This document shows positions 23,834 through 32,923 of a DNA stretch of 46,437 bases, piece by piece (within the stretch, counting starts at the first letter, position 1; every line of letters begins with the position of its first letter). The stretch comes from an uncultured Alphaproteobacteria bacterium (lineage in GTDB: Bacteria; Pseudomonadota; Alphaproteobacteria; RF32; CAG-239): the NCBI GenBank assembly GCA_944391435.1, contig CALXTP010000025.1, positions 1 to 46,437 of the forward strand. The letters are read 5' to 3'. The notes beneath the pieces are model-generated. The model saw only the letters and a list, made by a program, of their open reading frames with translations, was not told the origin of the DNA and searched no databases. The position numbers were made by a program, and so were the translations under genes.

Positions 23834-26293
23834 ATGAAATTAGTTGTAGTTGAATCACCGGCAAAGGCAAAGACAATTAACAAATATCTGGGGCAGGATT
23901 ATAAAGTGCTTGCAAGTTACGGACATATTCGTGATTTGCCGAGTAAAGATGGTTCAGTTGATCCGGAAAAAGATTTTAGCATGGTCTGGGAGTTGAGCAG
24001 TGGTGGAAAAAAACGTCTGGATGAAATTATTCAAGCATTGAAAAATTGCGACACATTGATTCTGGCCTCCGACCCGGATAGAGAAGGAGAGGCCATAGCA
24101 TGGCACATTTTAGAAGAATTGAGTGATAAAAAGAAATTAAAAGGCAAAAAAATTGAGCGGGTCGTGTTTCATGAAATTACCAAGCGCGCGGTAACTGAAG
24201 CCATAAATAATCCGCGGCAGATTGATGATAATCTTGTGTCCGCCTATATGGCGCGCCGTGCATTGGATTATCTGGTGGGCTTTACGCTTTCCCCGGTATT
24301 GTGGCGCAAGCTTCCGGGGTCAAAATCGGCAGGGCGGGTCCAATCCGTTGCTTTGCGCTTAATCTGCGACAGAGAAATGGAAATTGAAAAATTTAAGCCG
24401 GAAGAATATTGGACAATAGATGTAGATTTACAAACGGAAGAAAAGGCGCTTATTCCTTCGCATTTAATCAATTTGGATGGCAAAAAGCTTGAAAAATTTG
24501 ACATTAACACCAAAGAAAAAGCCGAAGAGGCCAAAGCAAAGATAGAAGCAAGAAATTTCAAAATATCTAAAATAGAAAGGAAAAAGGCCAATAGATATCC
24601 GGCGCCGCCTTTTACAACATCAACTCTCCAGCAGGAAGCCGCCAGAAAGTTGCGTTTTCCTGCCAAGCAGACTATGCTAATTGCTCAAAAATTGTATGAA
24701 AACGGCTACATTACTTATATGAGAACAGATGCCGTCAATTTATCCATAGAAGCAATTACGGCATGTCGTGAAGCCATTGTCAAATATTTCGGTGAAAAGT
24801 ATTTGCCGAAAGCACCAAAAGAATATAAAACCAAATCTAAAAATGCCCAGGAAGCGCATGAAGCGATTCGTCCGGCCGATGTAATGAATACACCGAAAAA
24901 AATGGAAGGAAAATTAGGCGCCGACGAATATAAATTGTACGAACTTATATGGAAGAGGACAATTGCCTGCCAAATGGAGCCGGCGGTCTTGGATAAGGTT
25001 GTCATAGATTCGCTGTCTGATGACAGCCAGATTTTACTTCGGGCCAATGGACAGGTAATAGCTTTTGACGGCTTTTTGAAATTATATCAAGAAAGCCGTG
25101 ATGATGATGCAGAAGATGATGAAAACCGGCTGCTCCCGAACGTAGATGTAGATGATGCCGTTGAAAAAAAAGAAATCAAGCCGGAACAGCATTATACAAC
25201 GCCGCCGCCACGTTTTACGGAGGCGAGTCTGGTAAAGAAGCTGGAAGAGCTGGGTATCGGGCGTCCGTCAACCTATGCATCAATTATTGCTGTTTTACAA
25301 GAACGCAAATATGTAAAAGTTGAAAAAATGCGTTTTATTCCGGAAGATCGGGGCCGCATTGTAACCATCTTTTTGGAAAATTTCTTCAGAAAATATGTTG
25401 AATATGATTTTACGGCACAAATGGAAGAATTTTTAGATGATGTATCTGCGGGGTCTATGGATTGGAAAAAATTGTTAACCGGATTCTGGAATAAGTTTTA
25501 TAAAAATATTCAGGCCGTACAGCCTTTACAGGTAAGCGAAGTCATCAATAAAATTGACGAAGTGCTGTCCTATCATCTGTTTCCGCCGCGGGAAGACGGA
25601 TCCGACCCTCGTTTGTGCCCGGAGTGCCACAAAGGACACTTGAGCATAAAACTCGGCAAGTTTGGCGCTTTTTTGGGATGTTCCAATTATCCGGAGTGCA
25701 AATACACAATGCCTTTGACCGATACAAAAGAAGAAGAGGAACAGGGTACGGAAAAAAAGCCAAATCCGGAAGACAGGCTGTTGGGTACGCATGGCGGTCT
25801 GAATGTATATCTGAAAAAAGGGCCTTACGGATTCTATGTCCAGCTTGGCGAAGATGCGACGGCAACAACAGAAAAACCGAAACGGATAGCCTTGCCAAAG
25901 TTTTTAAATCCGGAAAATGTAACGTTTGAACAGGCCGACACGCTGGTTAGTCTGCCTAAGGATTTGGGTAACGGAATAACGGTTAATATTGGTAAGTTCG
26001 GGCAATATATTAAACAAGGGCTAAAATCCAAATCTCTAACGGGAAATGACAATATTTTCAATATTACCAAAGAACGTGCAGAAGAACTTTTGCAGGGAGC
26101 CGTTGCCAAGCCGGAGGCCAAGGTGCTTGGGCAGCATCCAAAGTTAAAGGCAGATATTTTGCTGGCTGCCGGGCGTTATGGGCCATATATCAAATGCGGC
26201 AAAAACAATTATCGGATTCCCAATGAGCTTAAAGGAAAAGAACTTACCTTTGAAGATGCGCAGAAAATCATTGATGGCGCGAGCGCAAAGTAA
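23834..26293 (+). CDS. topA: DNA topoisomerase I
   Basis: Type IA enzyme that relaxes negative supercoils. 819 residues: N-terminal Toprim domain (VVESPAKAKTINKYLG, ASDPDREGEAIAWHI), the type IA core with the active Tyr295 in ITYMRTD, IRPADVMNTP and IGRPSTYASII, then one four-cysteine zinc motif (CPECHKGH ... CSNYPEC, about 595-620) and zinc-less C-terminal repeats with GPYGFYVQLGED, FGQYIKQG and GRYGPYIKCG. That C-terminal arrangement is usual in alphaproteobacteria. AGAGGAT precedes ATG, and a terminator follows. Confidence 0.97.
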   Translation: MKLVVVESPAKAKTINKYLGQDYKVLASYGHIRDLPSKDGSVDPEKDFSMVWELSSGGKKRLDEIIQALKNCDTLILASDPDREGEAIAWHILEELSDKKKLKGKKIERVVFHEITKRAVTEAINNPRQIDDNLVSAYMARRALDYLVGFTLSPVLWRKLPGSKSAGRVQSVALRLICDREMEIEKFKPEEYWTIDVDLQTEEKALIPSHLINLDGKKLEKFDINTKEKAEEAKAKIEARNFKISKIERKKANRYPAPPFTTSTLQQEAARKLRFPAKQTMLIAQKLYENGYITYMRTDAVNLSIEAITACREAIVKYFGEKYLPKAPKEYKTKSKNAQEAHEAIRPADVMNTPKKMEGKLGADEYKLYELIWKRTIACQMEPAVLDKVVIDSLSDDSQILLRANGQVIAFDGFLKLYQESRDDDAEDDENRLLPNVDVDDAVEKKEIKPEQHYTTPPPRFTEASLVKKLEELGIGRPSTYASIIAVLQERKYVKVEKMRFIPEDRGRIVTIFLENFFRKYVEYDFTAQMEEFLDDVSAGSMDWKKLLTGFWNKFYKNIQAVQPLQVSEVINKIDEVLSYHLFPPREDGSDPRLCPECHKGHLSIKLGKFGAFLGCSNYPECKYTMPLTDTKEEEEQGTEKKPNPEDRLLGTHGGLNVYLKKGPYGFYVQLGEDATATTEKPKRIALPKFLNPENVTFEQADTLVSLPKDLGNGITVNIGKFGQYIKQGLKSKSLTGNDNIFNITKERAEELLQGAVAKPEAKVLGQHPKLKADILLAAGRYGPYIKCGKNNYRIPNELKGKELTFEDAQKIIDGASAK

Positions 26294-26342
26294 ATCTCTA
26301 AAAGCAGTAAAGCTTATAACTTATTTTCGTTAAGTTAAAAAA

Positions 26343-26365
26343 GGGCGCCGTCTGGCGTCCTTTTT
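26343..26365 (+). terminator. Terminator of topA
   Basis: A seven-pair stem GGGCGCC/GGCGTCC with a GTCT loop and one wobble is followed by five T. Confidence 0.85.
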
Positions 26366-26397
26366 GCAACCCGAATAATCATACACGAATAATCCTC

Positions 26398-26510
26398 TTG
26401 ACTAACCGGATATTTTTGCTACCTTAAAAGTAACACGATTAAAAATTTAGTCGTGCCAGAGTCAGAGATGGCTCGGAGTCTTAGAAAACACTGTCGTTAG
26501 TAGCAGTGCG
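26398..26510 (+). ncRNA. Candidate hairpin-rich RNA between topA and sufB
   Basis: A promoter-like TTGACT (26398-26403) and a weak TACCTT (26420-26425) would place a start near 26432, directly before three successive hairpins: CACGA...TCGTG (26434-26455, extendable to about nine pairs), CC-GAGTC/GGCTCGG with a bulged A (about 26455-26476), and CACTG...CAGTG (26489-26508). No open frame covers it. The alternative is that, read on the minus strand, these are the 3' UTR and terminator of sufB, since the last hairpin is followed there by TTTT. I match no known RNA family. Confidence 0.25.
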
Positions 26511-26526
26511 TGATATAGCATCGTTT

Positions 26527-27972
26527 TCACCCTACGCTGCCTTCAAGGGATATATCAATCAATTTTGCTGCTTCAATAGCAAATTCCATCGGCAGTTTTT
26601 GCATAACTTCTTTGCAAAAGCCGTTTACAATCAGGCTGACGGCGTCTTCCTCGGACAGGCCTCGCTGCTTGCAATAAAACAGTTGTTCCTCGCTTATTTT
26701 GGATGTTGTTGCTTCGTGTTCCAAAATGGCAGATTTGTTGCTGTTTTCAATATAAGGAACCGTATGCGAACCGCAAGTCTTGCCGATAAGCAGGCTATCG
26801 CATTGGGAATAGTTGCGTGCATTGTCGGCATTGCGCCCGACTTTGACCAAACCGCGGTATGTTTGGTTTGAATAACCGGCAGAAATGCCTTTTGAAATAA
26901 TTTTGGAACTTGTATTTTTTCCTAAATGGATCATTTTGGTTCCCGTATCGGCCTGTTGGCGGTTATTGGTAATGGCAACGGAATAAAATTCGCCTTTTGA
27001 ATTATCTCCCTTTAGCACGCAGGAGGGGTATTTCCAGGTAATGGCCGAGCCTGTTTCAACCTGTGTCCAAGAAACTTTTGCATTGTCTCCGTCACACAAA
27101 GCGCGTTTTGTTACGAAATTATAGACGCCGCCTTTGCCGTCTTTATCGCCAGGATACCAGTTTTGCACGGTAGAGTATTTAACTTCTGCATCTTTATGGA
27201 CAATAATTTCAACAATGGCGGCATGTAATTGGTTTTCATCGCGCTGAGGCGCCGTGCAGCCTTCCAGATAAGAAACATAACTACCTTCATCCGCTACAAT
27301 GAGCGTCCTTTCAAATTGTCCCGTATTCCGGGCATTGATACGAAAATAAGTAGAAAGTTCCATCGGGCATCTGGTGCCTTTGGGAATATAAACAAACGAC
27401 CCATCCGTAAAAACGGCAGAATTTAGGGCGGCAAAAAAATTATCCGTATAAGGAACGACGGAACCGAGATATTTTTTCACTAATTCCGGATATTCTTTAA
27501 CAGCTTCCGAAATAGAACAAAAAATGATGCCTTGTTTTTTTAGTTGCGCTTTGTATGTGGTAGCAACTGATACGCTGTCAAAAACCGCATCAACGGCGAC
27601 AACTCCGGCCAAGACCTTTTGTTCCTCAAGGGGAATACCGAGCCTGTTATATGTATCTAAAAGTTTAGGATCAACATCATCAAGGCTCTTGGGTTTGGTA
27701 TGCTGTTTTGGAGCCGAATAGTAGTATAAATCTTGATAATCAATAGGATCATAAGAAAGTTTGGCCCAGGTCGGTTCAGACATTGTCAACCATTGCCGGT
27801 AAGCCTTAAGCCGAAAATCTAAAAGCCAGGCAGGCTCTTCTTTTTTTTGAGAAATAAGCCTGATGATATCTTCGTTTAGGCCCTTGGGCGCTATGTCGTT
27901 TTCTATATCGGTTATAAAGCCGAATTTATATTTATCGCCGCTTTCGTCAATAATGTTTGGACGAGTGTTCAT
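26527..27972 (-). CDS. sufB: Fe-S assembly scaffold protein SufB
   Basis: With SufC and SufD forms the scaffold on which Fe-S clusters are built. 481 residues, with the family segments [52 protein letters not shown], and the C-terminal [27 protein letters not shown]. It stands alone, convergent with topA and divergent from the nlpD-like gene; the sufC, sufD and regulatory genes that usually surround it are absent, and sufS/sufT/sufE lie 12 kb away. The ATG follows AAGGAAGG. Confidence 0.96.
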   Translation of the reverse strand: MNTRPNIIDESGDKYKFGFITDIENDIAPKGLNEDIIRLISQKKEEPAWLLDFRLKAYRQWLTMSEPTWAKLSYDPIDYQDLYYYSAPKQHTKPKSLDDVDPKLLDTYNRLGIPLEEQKVLAGVVAVDAVFDSVSVATTYKAQLKKQGIIFCSISEAVKEYPELVKKYLGSVVPYTDNFFAALNSAVFTDGSFVYIPKGTRCPMELSTYFRINARNTGQFERTLIVADEGSYVSYLEGCTAPQRDENQLHAAIVEIIVHKDAEVKYSTVQNWYPGDKDGKGGVYNFVTKRALCDGDNAKVSWTQVETGSAITWKYPSCVLKGDNSKGEFYSVAITNNRQQADTGTKMIHLGKNTSSKIISKGISAGYSNQTYRGLVKVGRNADNARNYSQCDSLLIGKTCGSHTVPYIENSNKSAILEHEATTSKISEEQLFYCKQRGLSEEDAVSLIVNGFCKEVMQKLPMEFAIEAAKLIDISLEGSVG

Positions 27973-28030
27973 TATAAACCTTCCTTACCATAGCGTATGA
28001 AATTGGATAACAACTTTCACATTTGTTTAT

Positions 28031-28059
28031 GGTATAAATTAAGCACAAGCAAAAATCAA
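28031..28059 (-). promoter_or_regulatory. Putative promoter of sufB
   Basis: On the minus strand, TTGATT (28054-28059) and TATACC (28031-28036) are spaced by 17 bases, about 60 bases before the sufB start. No IscR or iron-regulator site was recognised by eye. Confidence 0.4.
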
Positions 28060-28135
28060 GTGATGTTTAAAGCCAAATTTAACGATTATTTAGGTATTTT
28101 AAATGTAAATTATGAATATCATCAAGGGAAAAATA

Positions 28136-29131
28136 ATGAAAAAAACATGGATGACATTGTTGTTATTGCCTCTGTTGGCGGGATGTTATGCCCGCAGCAG
28201 CGGTATACCCTTGTTTAACAGTTATGGCTACAATTACACGCCGGGCAATGTTATCGTTCAAAAAGGAGATACCCTTTACAGCCTCTCTCGCAAATATCAG
28301 GTTCCGCTTCGGGGAATGATTGAAGAAAATAATCTGTCAGCCCCTTATGCTTTAAGCATAGGCCAGACTTTGCGCCTTCCCAAACGTCAAACGCATATTG
28401 TTGCCAAAGGGGATACATTGTACAGTATCTCTAAAAAATACAATGTGGATATGACGTCTTTAAGCCGCTTAAATGACCTGGAGGAGCCTTATACCATAAG
28501 TGTTGGGCAGGCGTTGGCGCTCCCTGGGAGCCTGGCCGTAAAGGAAACGGCTTCATATCAGATTTCTTCTTCGGACCATGGTGGAACATCAAGCTATAGC
28601 TATACAAAAGCAACAAAAAAAGCTTCAGAAAAAGTTGCAACGAAAAAAACAGCGTCGGCTGCAAAAAAAGTAACGGCGGCTAAAAACTCATCGTCAAAGG
28701 CTAAATCAAAAACAATTGCTAAAAAATCTCCGCGCAAACAAGTTTCAACATACCGCAAAAGCAAGTTTATCTGGCCGGTAAAAGGAACTGTCGTTTCTAA
28801 TTTCGGCATTGTCGGCAAAGGGCGGCGCAATGATGGAATAAATATAAAGGCAGCCATCGGAACCAACGTAAAAGCGGCAGACAAAGGGGTAGTGGCTTAT
28901 GCGGGAAATGAATTGAAAGGGTTTGGCAATTTAGTTTTAATCAAGCACAGTGACGGCTATATAACGGCATATGCACATAATCAACAGTTATTTGTAAAAA
29001 AAGGTCAAAAAGTTTTGCGGGGTGAAAAAATAGCAACGGTAGGAAGTACCGGCAGCGTCAATTCGCCTCAACTTCATTTTGAGGTTCGGGCCGGCAAAAA
29101 GGCTGTCAATCCGCGCCAATATCTGCCGTAA
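28136..29131 (+). CDS. NlpD-like lipoprotein: two LysM domains plus M23-like domain
   Basis: 331 residues from ATG 28136 (AAGGG upstream). Lipoprotein signal with lipobox LLAGC and acylated Cys17, then two LysM peptidoglycan-binding modules (about 38-80 and 86-128), a long Lys/Ala/Ser-rich linker (about 160-215), and a C-terminal M23-like domain. The first zinc-ligand motif HxGxD is replaced by NDGIN, while YAHN and LHFEVR remain. That pattern is typical of NlpD/EnvC-type proteins, which activate cell-wall amidases for septum splitting and do not cut peptidoglycan themselves. It is probably anchored in the outer membrane. The call is by architecture; an active endopeptidase is unlikely. Confidence 0.85.
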   Translation: MKKTWMTLLLLPLLAGCYARSSGIPLFNSYGYNYTPGNVIVQKGDTLYSLSRKYQVPLRGMIEENNLSAPYALSIGQTLRLPKRQTHIVAKGDTLYSISKKYNVDMTSLSRLNDLEEPYTISVGQALALPGSLAVKETASYQISSSDHGGTSSYSYTKATKKASEKVATKKTASAAKKVTAAKNSSSKAKSKTIAKKSPRKQVSTYRKSKFIWPVKGTVVSNFGIVGKGRRNDGINIKAAIGTNVKAADKGVVAYAGNELKGFGNLVLIKHSDGYITAYAHNQQLFVKKGQKVLRGEKIATVGSTGSVNSPQLHFEVRAGKKAVNPRQYLP

Positions 29132-29197
29132 AAAGTCAAAACAAACATTTTGTGCCGAAAATAATTAAATTTTCGTTGTGAATCTTTGCGTTTTGGG

Positions 29198-29226
29198 TTG
29201 TACGACTGAATTTTTAAGTTTAATAT
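29198..29226 (+). promoter_or_regulatory. Putative promoter of yajC-secD-secF
   Basis: TTGTAC (29198-29203) and TAATAT (29221-29226) are spaced by 17 bases, 36 bases before the yajC start. Confidence 0.45.
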
Positions 29227-29261
29227 CTTCTCCGAGAAAATAATTTTTTACGGAGAAAATA

Positions 29262-29585
29262 ATGTTCATAGCAGAAGCTTTTGCTGCAACGGGAACGGCC
29301 GCCGCAGCAGCGGAACCAAGCCCGATGATAGGCTTTCTTCTTCAATTGATACTTGTCTTTGCTATCTTTTATTTTTTACTTATTCGTCCCCAGCAAAAAA
29401 AGATGAAAGAACACGAAGATACGTTAAATGCGATTAAGCCAAAAGATGAAATAATAACCGGTGGCGGAATGTATGCAAAAGTCGTTAAAGCAGATGGCGA
29501 TGTCTTAACGGTTAAAATTGCGGAAGGGGTGGAGGTTAAAATATCCCGCTCCAGCGTGAGAGACGTAGTTTCTGAAAATAAATAA
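29262..29585 (+). CDS. yajC: Preprotein translocase subunit YajC
   Basis: Small inner-membrane partner of SecDF. 107 residues: one membrane segment (about 25-46, ending FLLIRPQQKKMKEH, the family signature) and a cytosolic domain with KPKDEIITGGGMYAKV. ACGGAG precedes ATG. It lies 21 bases before secD in the usual yajC-secD-secF order. Confidence 0.95.
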   Translation: MFIAEAFAATGTAAAAAEPSPMIGFLLQLILVFAIFYFLLIRPQQKKMKEHEDTLNAIKPKDEIITGGGMYAKVVKADGDVLTVKIAEGVEVKISRSSVRDVVSENK

Positions 29586-29606
29586 TGGATATAAGAGAGA
29601 AGACGA

Positions 29607-31154
29607 ATGTATAAACTATCATTACAAAGAGTAATCATGATTTTGGCAATATGTTTGATAGGCATATTCTATGCCGTGCCAAACTTTGTCAAAGATGCAA
29701 AAACAACTCTGCCTTCGTGGTGGCAGCCGGTAAATTTGGGGCTTGACCTGCAAGGGGGCTCCAGCTTGTTATTGGAAGTGGACATCAATACGGCATTAAA
29801 AGATCGTATGCAGTCATTGGAAGATTCTGCACGTGCGGCATTAAAAGACGCCAGAATTCGTTATCAAAAAATAACATCCAGTGAAGAAGGACTGAAAATC
29901 AAAATAGAAAATGCCAATTCTCGTTCAAAAGCAATAATTCCGTTAAGAAAAATGGATGATGGCTTAAAAGTGACGGATGATGGAAAAGATACATTGACTG
30001 TTATGTATGATGAGCCTGCTTTAAATGAAATCAAAAGAAAGTTGGTTGACCAGTCTATTGAAATCGTGCGTAAGCGTATTGATGAATACGGTACAAACGA
30101 ACCGATAATCCAGAGCCAGGGATATGGCCGTATTTTGGTTCAGCTTCCCGGAATACAAAATCCTGAAGATGTAAAAGTTTTGCTTGGTAAAACAGCAAAA
30201 ATGACATTTCATTTGGTAGACAGTTCAACAACGGTTGCCGAAGCCAAACGCGGAAAGTTAAAGAGCTCATCCAGAATAATTCGCGGCATAGAGGGCGAGC
30301 AGTATGTAATTGTGCGTAAGCCGGCCGTCGGAGGTGAAACTTTAACAGATGCTGGCGTTTCTTTCCAGGATGGGGCTCCTGCCGTTAGCTTCAAGTTTAA
30401 TAATTTGGGAGCTAAAAAATTTGGCGAAGTAACCAAGAATAATATTGGCGAACAGCTGGCAATCGTTTTGGATAATGAGGTCATCTCAGCTCCGACAATC
30501 CAATCAGCCATTACCGGCGGTTCGGGGGTAATTACCGGTAATTACACTTCCGAAAGTGCTCAGGAATTAGCGCTGTTACTGCGTTCTGGCGCGTTGCCGG
30601 CCCCGTTGAATATTTTGGAAGAACGGACGGTTGGTGCCGGTTTGGGTGCAGATTCTATTGAAGCGGGTGTTTTTGCATCTATTATTGGCTTTATCGGTGT
30701 TGTTGTCTTTTTGGTTTTGGCTTACGGCTTGTTTGGTTTATTTACGACAATCACGGTATTTTTGAATTTATTCTTGATACTCGGAGCCTTGAGCTTAATC
30801 AATGCAACGCTGACGTTGCCTGGTATTGCTGGTATTATCTTGACGATTGGCATGGCTGTTGATGCAAACGTTTTGATTTTTGAGCGTATGCGAGAAGAAG
30901 TCAAAAACGGCAGATCAATAAAAGATTCAATGGATAGCGGCTTTTCTATTGCCTGGGGTACAATCATTGATTCTAACTTAACAACATTAATCGCCGCCGC
31001 TGTTCTGTTTTATTTTGGCAGCGGGCCGGTAAGAGGATTCGCTGTAACCTTGGCAATTGGTATTGCAACATCGCTCTTTACTTCGGTAACGGTTACCAGA
31101 TTGATTATTACGGCCTGGTTTAATCGTTACAAGCCGAAAACATTGCCAATTTGA
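29607..31154 (+). CDS. secD: Protein translocase subunit SecD
   Basis: Uses the proton motive force, with SecF, to complete export through SecYEG. 515 residues: an N-terminal membrane segment (about 9-27), a periplasmic region starting with the family motif LGLDLQGGSSLLLEVD, and five C-terminal membrane segments with AGIILTIGMAVDANVLIFERMREE, where Asp in the fourth segment relates to proton movement. Shorter than E. coli SecD (615) but usual for alphaproteobacteria. Overlaps the start region of secF closely (17 bases between genes with the chosen secF start). Confidence 0.97.
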   Translation: MYKLSLQRVIMILAICLIGIFYAVPNFVKDAKTTLPSWWQPVNLGLDLQGGSSLLLEVDINTALKDRMQSLEDSARAALKDARIRYQKITSSEEGLKIKIENANSRSKAIIPLRKMDDGLKVTDDGKDTLTVMYDEPALNEIKRKLVDQSIEIVRKRIDEYGTNEPIIQSQGYGRILVQLPGIQNPEDVKVLLGKTAKMTFHLVDSSTTVAEAKRGKLKSSSRIIRGIEGEQYVIVRKPAVGGETLTDAGVSFQDGAPAVSFKFNNLGAKKFGEVTKNNIGEQLAIVLDNEVISAPTIQSAITGGSGVITGNYTSESAQELALLLRSGALPAPLNILEERTVGAGLGADSIEAGVFASIIGFIGVVVFLVLAYGLFGLFTTITVFLNLFLILGALSLINATLTLPGIAGIILTIGMAVDANVLIFERMREEVKNGRSIKDSMDSGFSIAWGTIIDSNLTTLIAAAVLFYFGSGPVRGFAVTLAIGIATSLFTSVTVTRLIITAWFNRYKPKTLPI

Positions 31155-31171
31155 GAGATGAGGATAAAAAA

Positions 31172-32107
31172 ATGACTATGTTAAAATGGATAACCAAAGA
31201 TACCAACATAAATTTTATGAAGGCACGGTATTTTACTTATATTTTGTCTTCCCTGTTGGTTATAATATCTTTCGCCAGTATGTATGTGAAAGGGTTTAAT
31301 TTCGGTATTGATTTTTCCGGTGGCGTTTTAATAGAAATAAAATCTGAAAAGCCTATAAACGTTGAGGAAATACGTGAAAAATTGCGTCCGGTTAAACTTG
31401 GCGAATTAAATCTGCAAACTATCGGTATTGAAGGCAATGAATTGATGATTCGTGCTCTGGCCGAAGATAAAGATGAAGTGGCACAACGTGAAGCTGTTGC
31501 CGAAATAAGAAATATTTTAGGCAGTGAATATGAATATCGTCGCGTAGAAACCGTCGGGCCCCAAGTAGGCGATGAACTAAAAATGGCTGGAATTATCGCT
31601 TCCGTGCTGGCAATTGCAGCCATCGCCATTTATATATGGGTAAGGTTTGAATGGCAATTTGCATTGGGAGCCCTGCTGGGCCTGTTTCATGATACGGTTA
31701 TAACGGTAGGATTATTGTCAATATTCGGTTTTGACTTCAGCCTGACAACGGTTGCGGCAATATTAACCCTTGTCGGATATTCGGTAAATGACAAAGTGGT
31801 TACCTATGACCGGATTCGCGAAAATCTGAAAAAATACCGGAAAATGCCTCAGGAAGAGTTGATTAACAAAAGTATCAACGATATCTTTTCCCGTACATTA
31901 TTAACGGGTGTAACTACCTTGATGGCTGTTATTCCGTTGTATTTATGGGGTGGAGATGCTCTGGAGAGCTTTTCCTTTACAATATTGTCCGGGCTGATTA
32001 TCGGAACTTATTCTTCAATTTATGTTTCGGCCTCAATATTAAATGTATTTGATTTGAGAGCTGTAAACCACAAAGATGAAGAAAATTATTTTGGCTCAAT
32101 AGGCTAG
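31172..32107 (+). CDS. secF: Protein translocase subunit SecF
   Basis: Partner of SecD. 311 residues from ATG 31172, chosen because GAGGAT lies at good distance; an in-frame TTG at 31151 would overlap secD. Six membrane segments, with the periplasmic motif FGIDFSGGVLIEIK after the first, and LVGYSVNDKVVTYDRIRENL and RTLLTGVTTLMAVIPLYLWGG in the C-terminal half. Followed by a strong terminator. Confidence 0.97.
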   Translation: MTMLKWITKDTNINFMKARYFTYILSSLLVIISFASMYVKGFNFGIDFSGGVLIEIKSEKPINVEEIREKLRPVKLGELNLQTIGIEGNELMIRALAEDKDEVAQREAVAEIRNILGSEYEYRRVETVGPQVGDELKMAGIIASVLAIAAIAIYIWVRFEWQFALGALLGLFHDTVITVGLLSIFGFDFSLTTVAAILTLVGYSVNDKVVTYDRIRENLKKYRKMPQEELINKSINDIFSRTLLTGVTTLMAVIPLYLWGGDALESFSFTILSGLIIGTYSSIYVSASILNVFDLRAVNHKDEENYFGSIG

Positions 32108-32123
32108 TGTGGCCAGAATTATA

Positions 32124-32153
32124 AAAAAAGCTCCCCGTACAGGGAGCTTTTTT
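32124..32153. terminator. Bidirectional terminator after secF
   Basis: Stem AGCTCCC/GGGAGCT with a six-base loop, flanked by A7 on the left and T6 on the right, so it works for secF and can back up the minus-strand terminator. Confidence 0.9.
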
Positions 32154-32159
32154 GTGTCT

Positions 32160-32187
32160 GGAAAACCCCGCATTTGATGCGGGGCTC
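32160..32187 (-). terminator. Terminator of the 84-aa gene
   Basis: The palindrome CCCCGCAT/ATGCGGGG with a three-base loop is followed on the minus strand by TTTT. It lies 30 bases past the stop of the gene ending at 32217. Confidence 0.65.
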
Positions 32188-32216
32188 CGTAAAGTTTAAA
32201 TATAATAAAAGAAAAC

Positions 32217-32471
32217 CTAATGATATAAAAAACGGTTATTTTTTAACTTTTGATTAGATTGAGGCGATGAAACAAATTTACAAAATTCCGGTGTTCCTTC
32301 AACGCGTTTAAAAACTTCTTCTGCAAAGGCCATTTTTGCAACATGTGTAATAAATAAAGGGCGTTCCAGTTTTAATTTTCCGAGCGTTTCTTCCAGAGCT
32401 TCAAAACTATCATAAATTGTTCCGACAAACATCAGATTTTCTTTAAGCCGGTCCTTGCTTTGTTTTACCAT
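32217..32471 (-). CDS. Orphan 84-aa protein
   Basis: An 84-residue protein with GAGGTGAAC before ATG and a downstream hairpin terminator, so likely real. It is basic at both ends, with an amphipathic helical middle (SFEALEETLGKLKL, MAFAEEVFKRVEG). No signal peptide, membrane segment or known domain. The next minus-strand gene upstream (32585-32779) is of similar size and style. No function can be assigned. Confidence 0.55.
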   Translation of the reverse strand: MVKQSKDRLKENLMFVGTIYDSFEALEETLGKLKLERPLFITHVAKMAFAEEVFKRVEGTPEFCKFVSSPQSNQKLKNNRFLYH

Positions 32472-32584
32472 TGTTCACCTCTTCAAAATATAAAAACAAC
32501 AACAGCAACGTATAAGCATATAAACAAATTTAAAGCTCTAAAAAAAGCTATATTGACATAAAAAATAAATAATGGTTAGCGAGT

Positions 32585-32779
32585 CTAGATAATCACGCGC
32601 TGATTTGAAAAGGATGATTTTTGAGTTTGTACTTTTTTTATAACGGGAACAAAGTGTCTTTTATGCCAATCATCGGCCACTAGTTGAACCAATTGGCTGT
32701 CCATATCAGGGTCATCGGCAAAATTAAGTCGATTCGCGAGGTCAAAGATTACATAATTTGCAACATTTATTTTATGCAT
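32585..32779 (-). CDS. Orphan 64-aa protein
   Basis: A 64-residue protein with a strong AAGGAGTGAT site before ATG. The N-terminal half is acidic (FADDPDMDSQLVQLVADD), the C-terminal half basic (KRHFVPVIKKVQTQKSS). No signal peptide or recognised domain. It lies between gatB and the 84-aa gene on the same strand, 113 bases from the latter, so it could be cotranscribed with it. Confidence 0.55.
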   Translation of the reverse strand: MHKINVANYVIFDLANRLNFADDPDMDSQLVQLVADDWHKRHFVPVIKKVQTQKSSFSNQRVII

Positions 32780-32923
32780 GACATCACTCCTTATATTTAG
32801 TTGATGTAAATATAAAGATTCATCATGGCAAAATAAAGACTTATAGAACTAATGTCTATGTTCACAAGATGATTATAGCTCTGGACAGCCTGAATCTAAA
32901 ACAAAAGTTTATCCGATAATTTG

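Noticed and set aside
29228..29257. TTCTCCG/CGGAGAA could form a hairpin hiding the yajC ribosome binding site.
   Set aside because: The best promoter (29198-29226) would start transcription near 29233, inside the left arm, so the hairpin would not form in that transcript.
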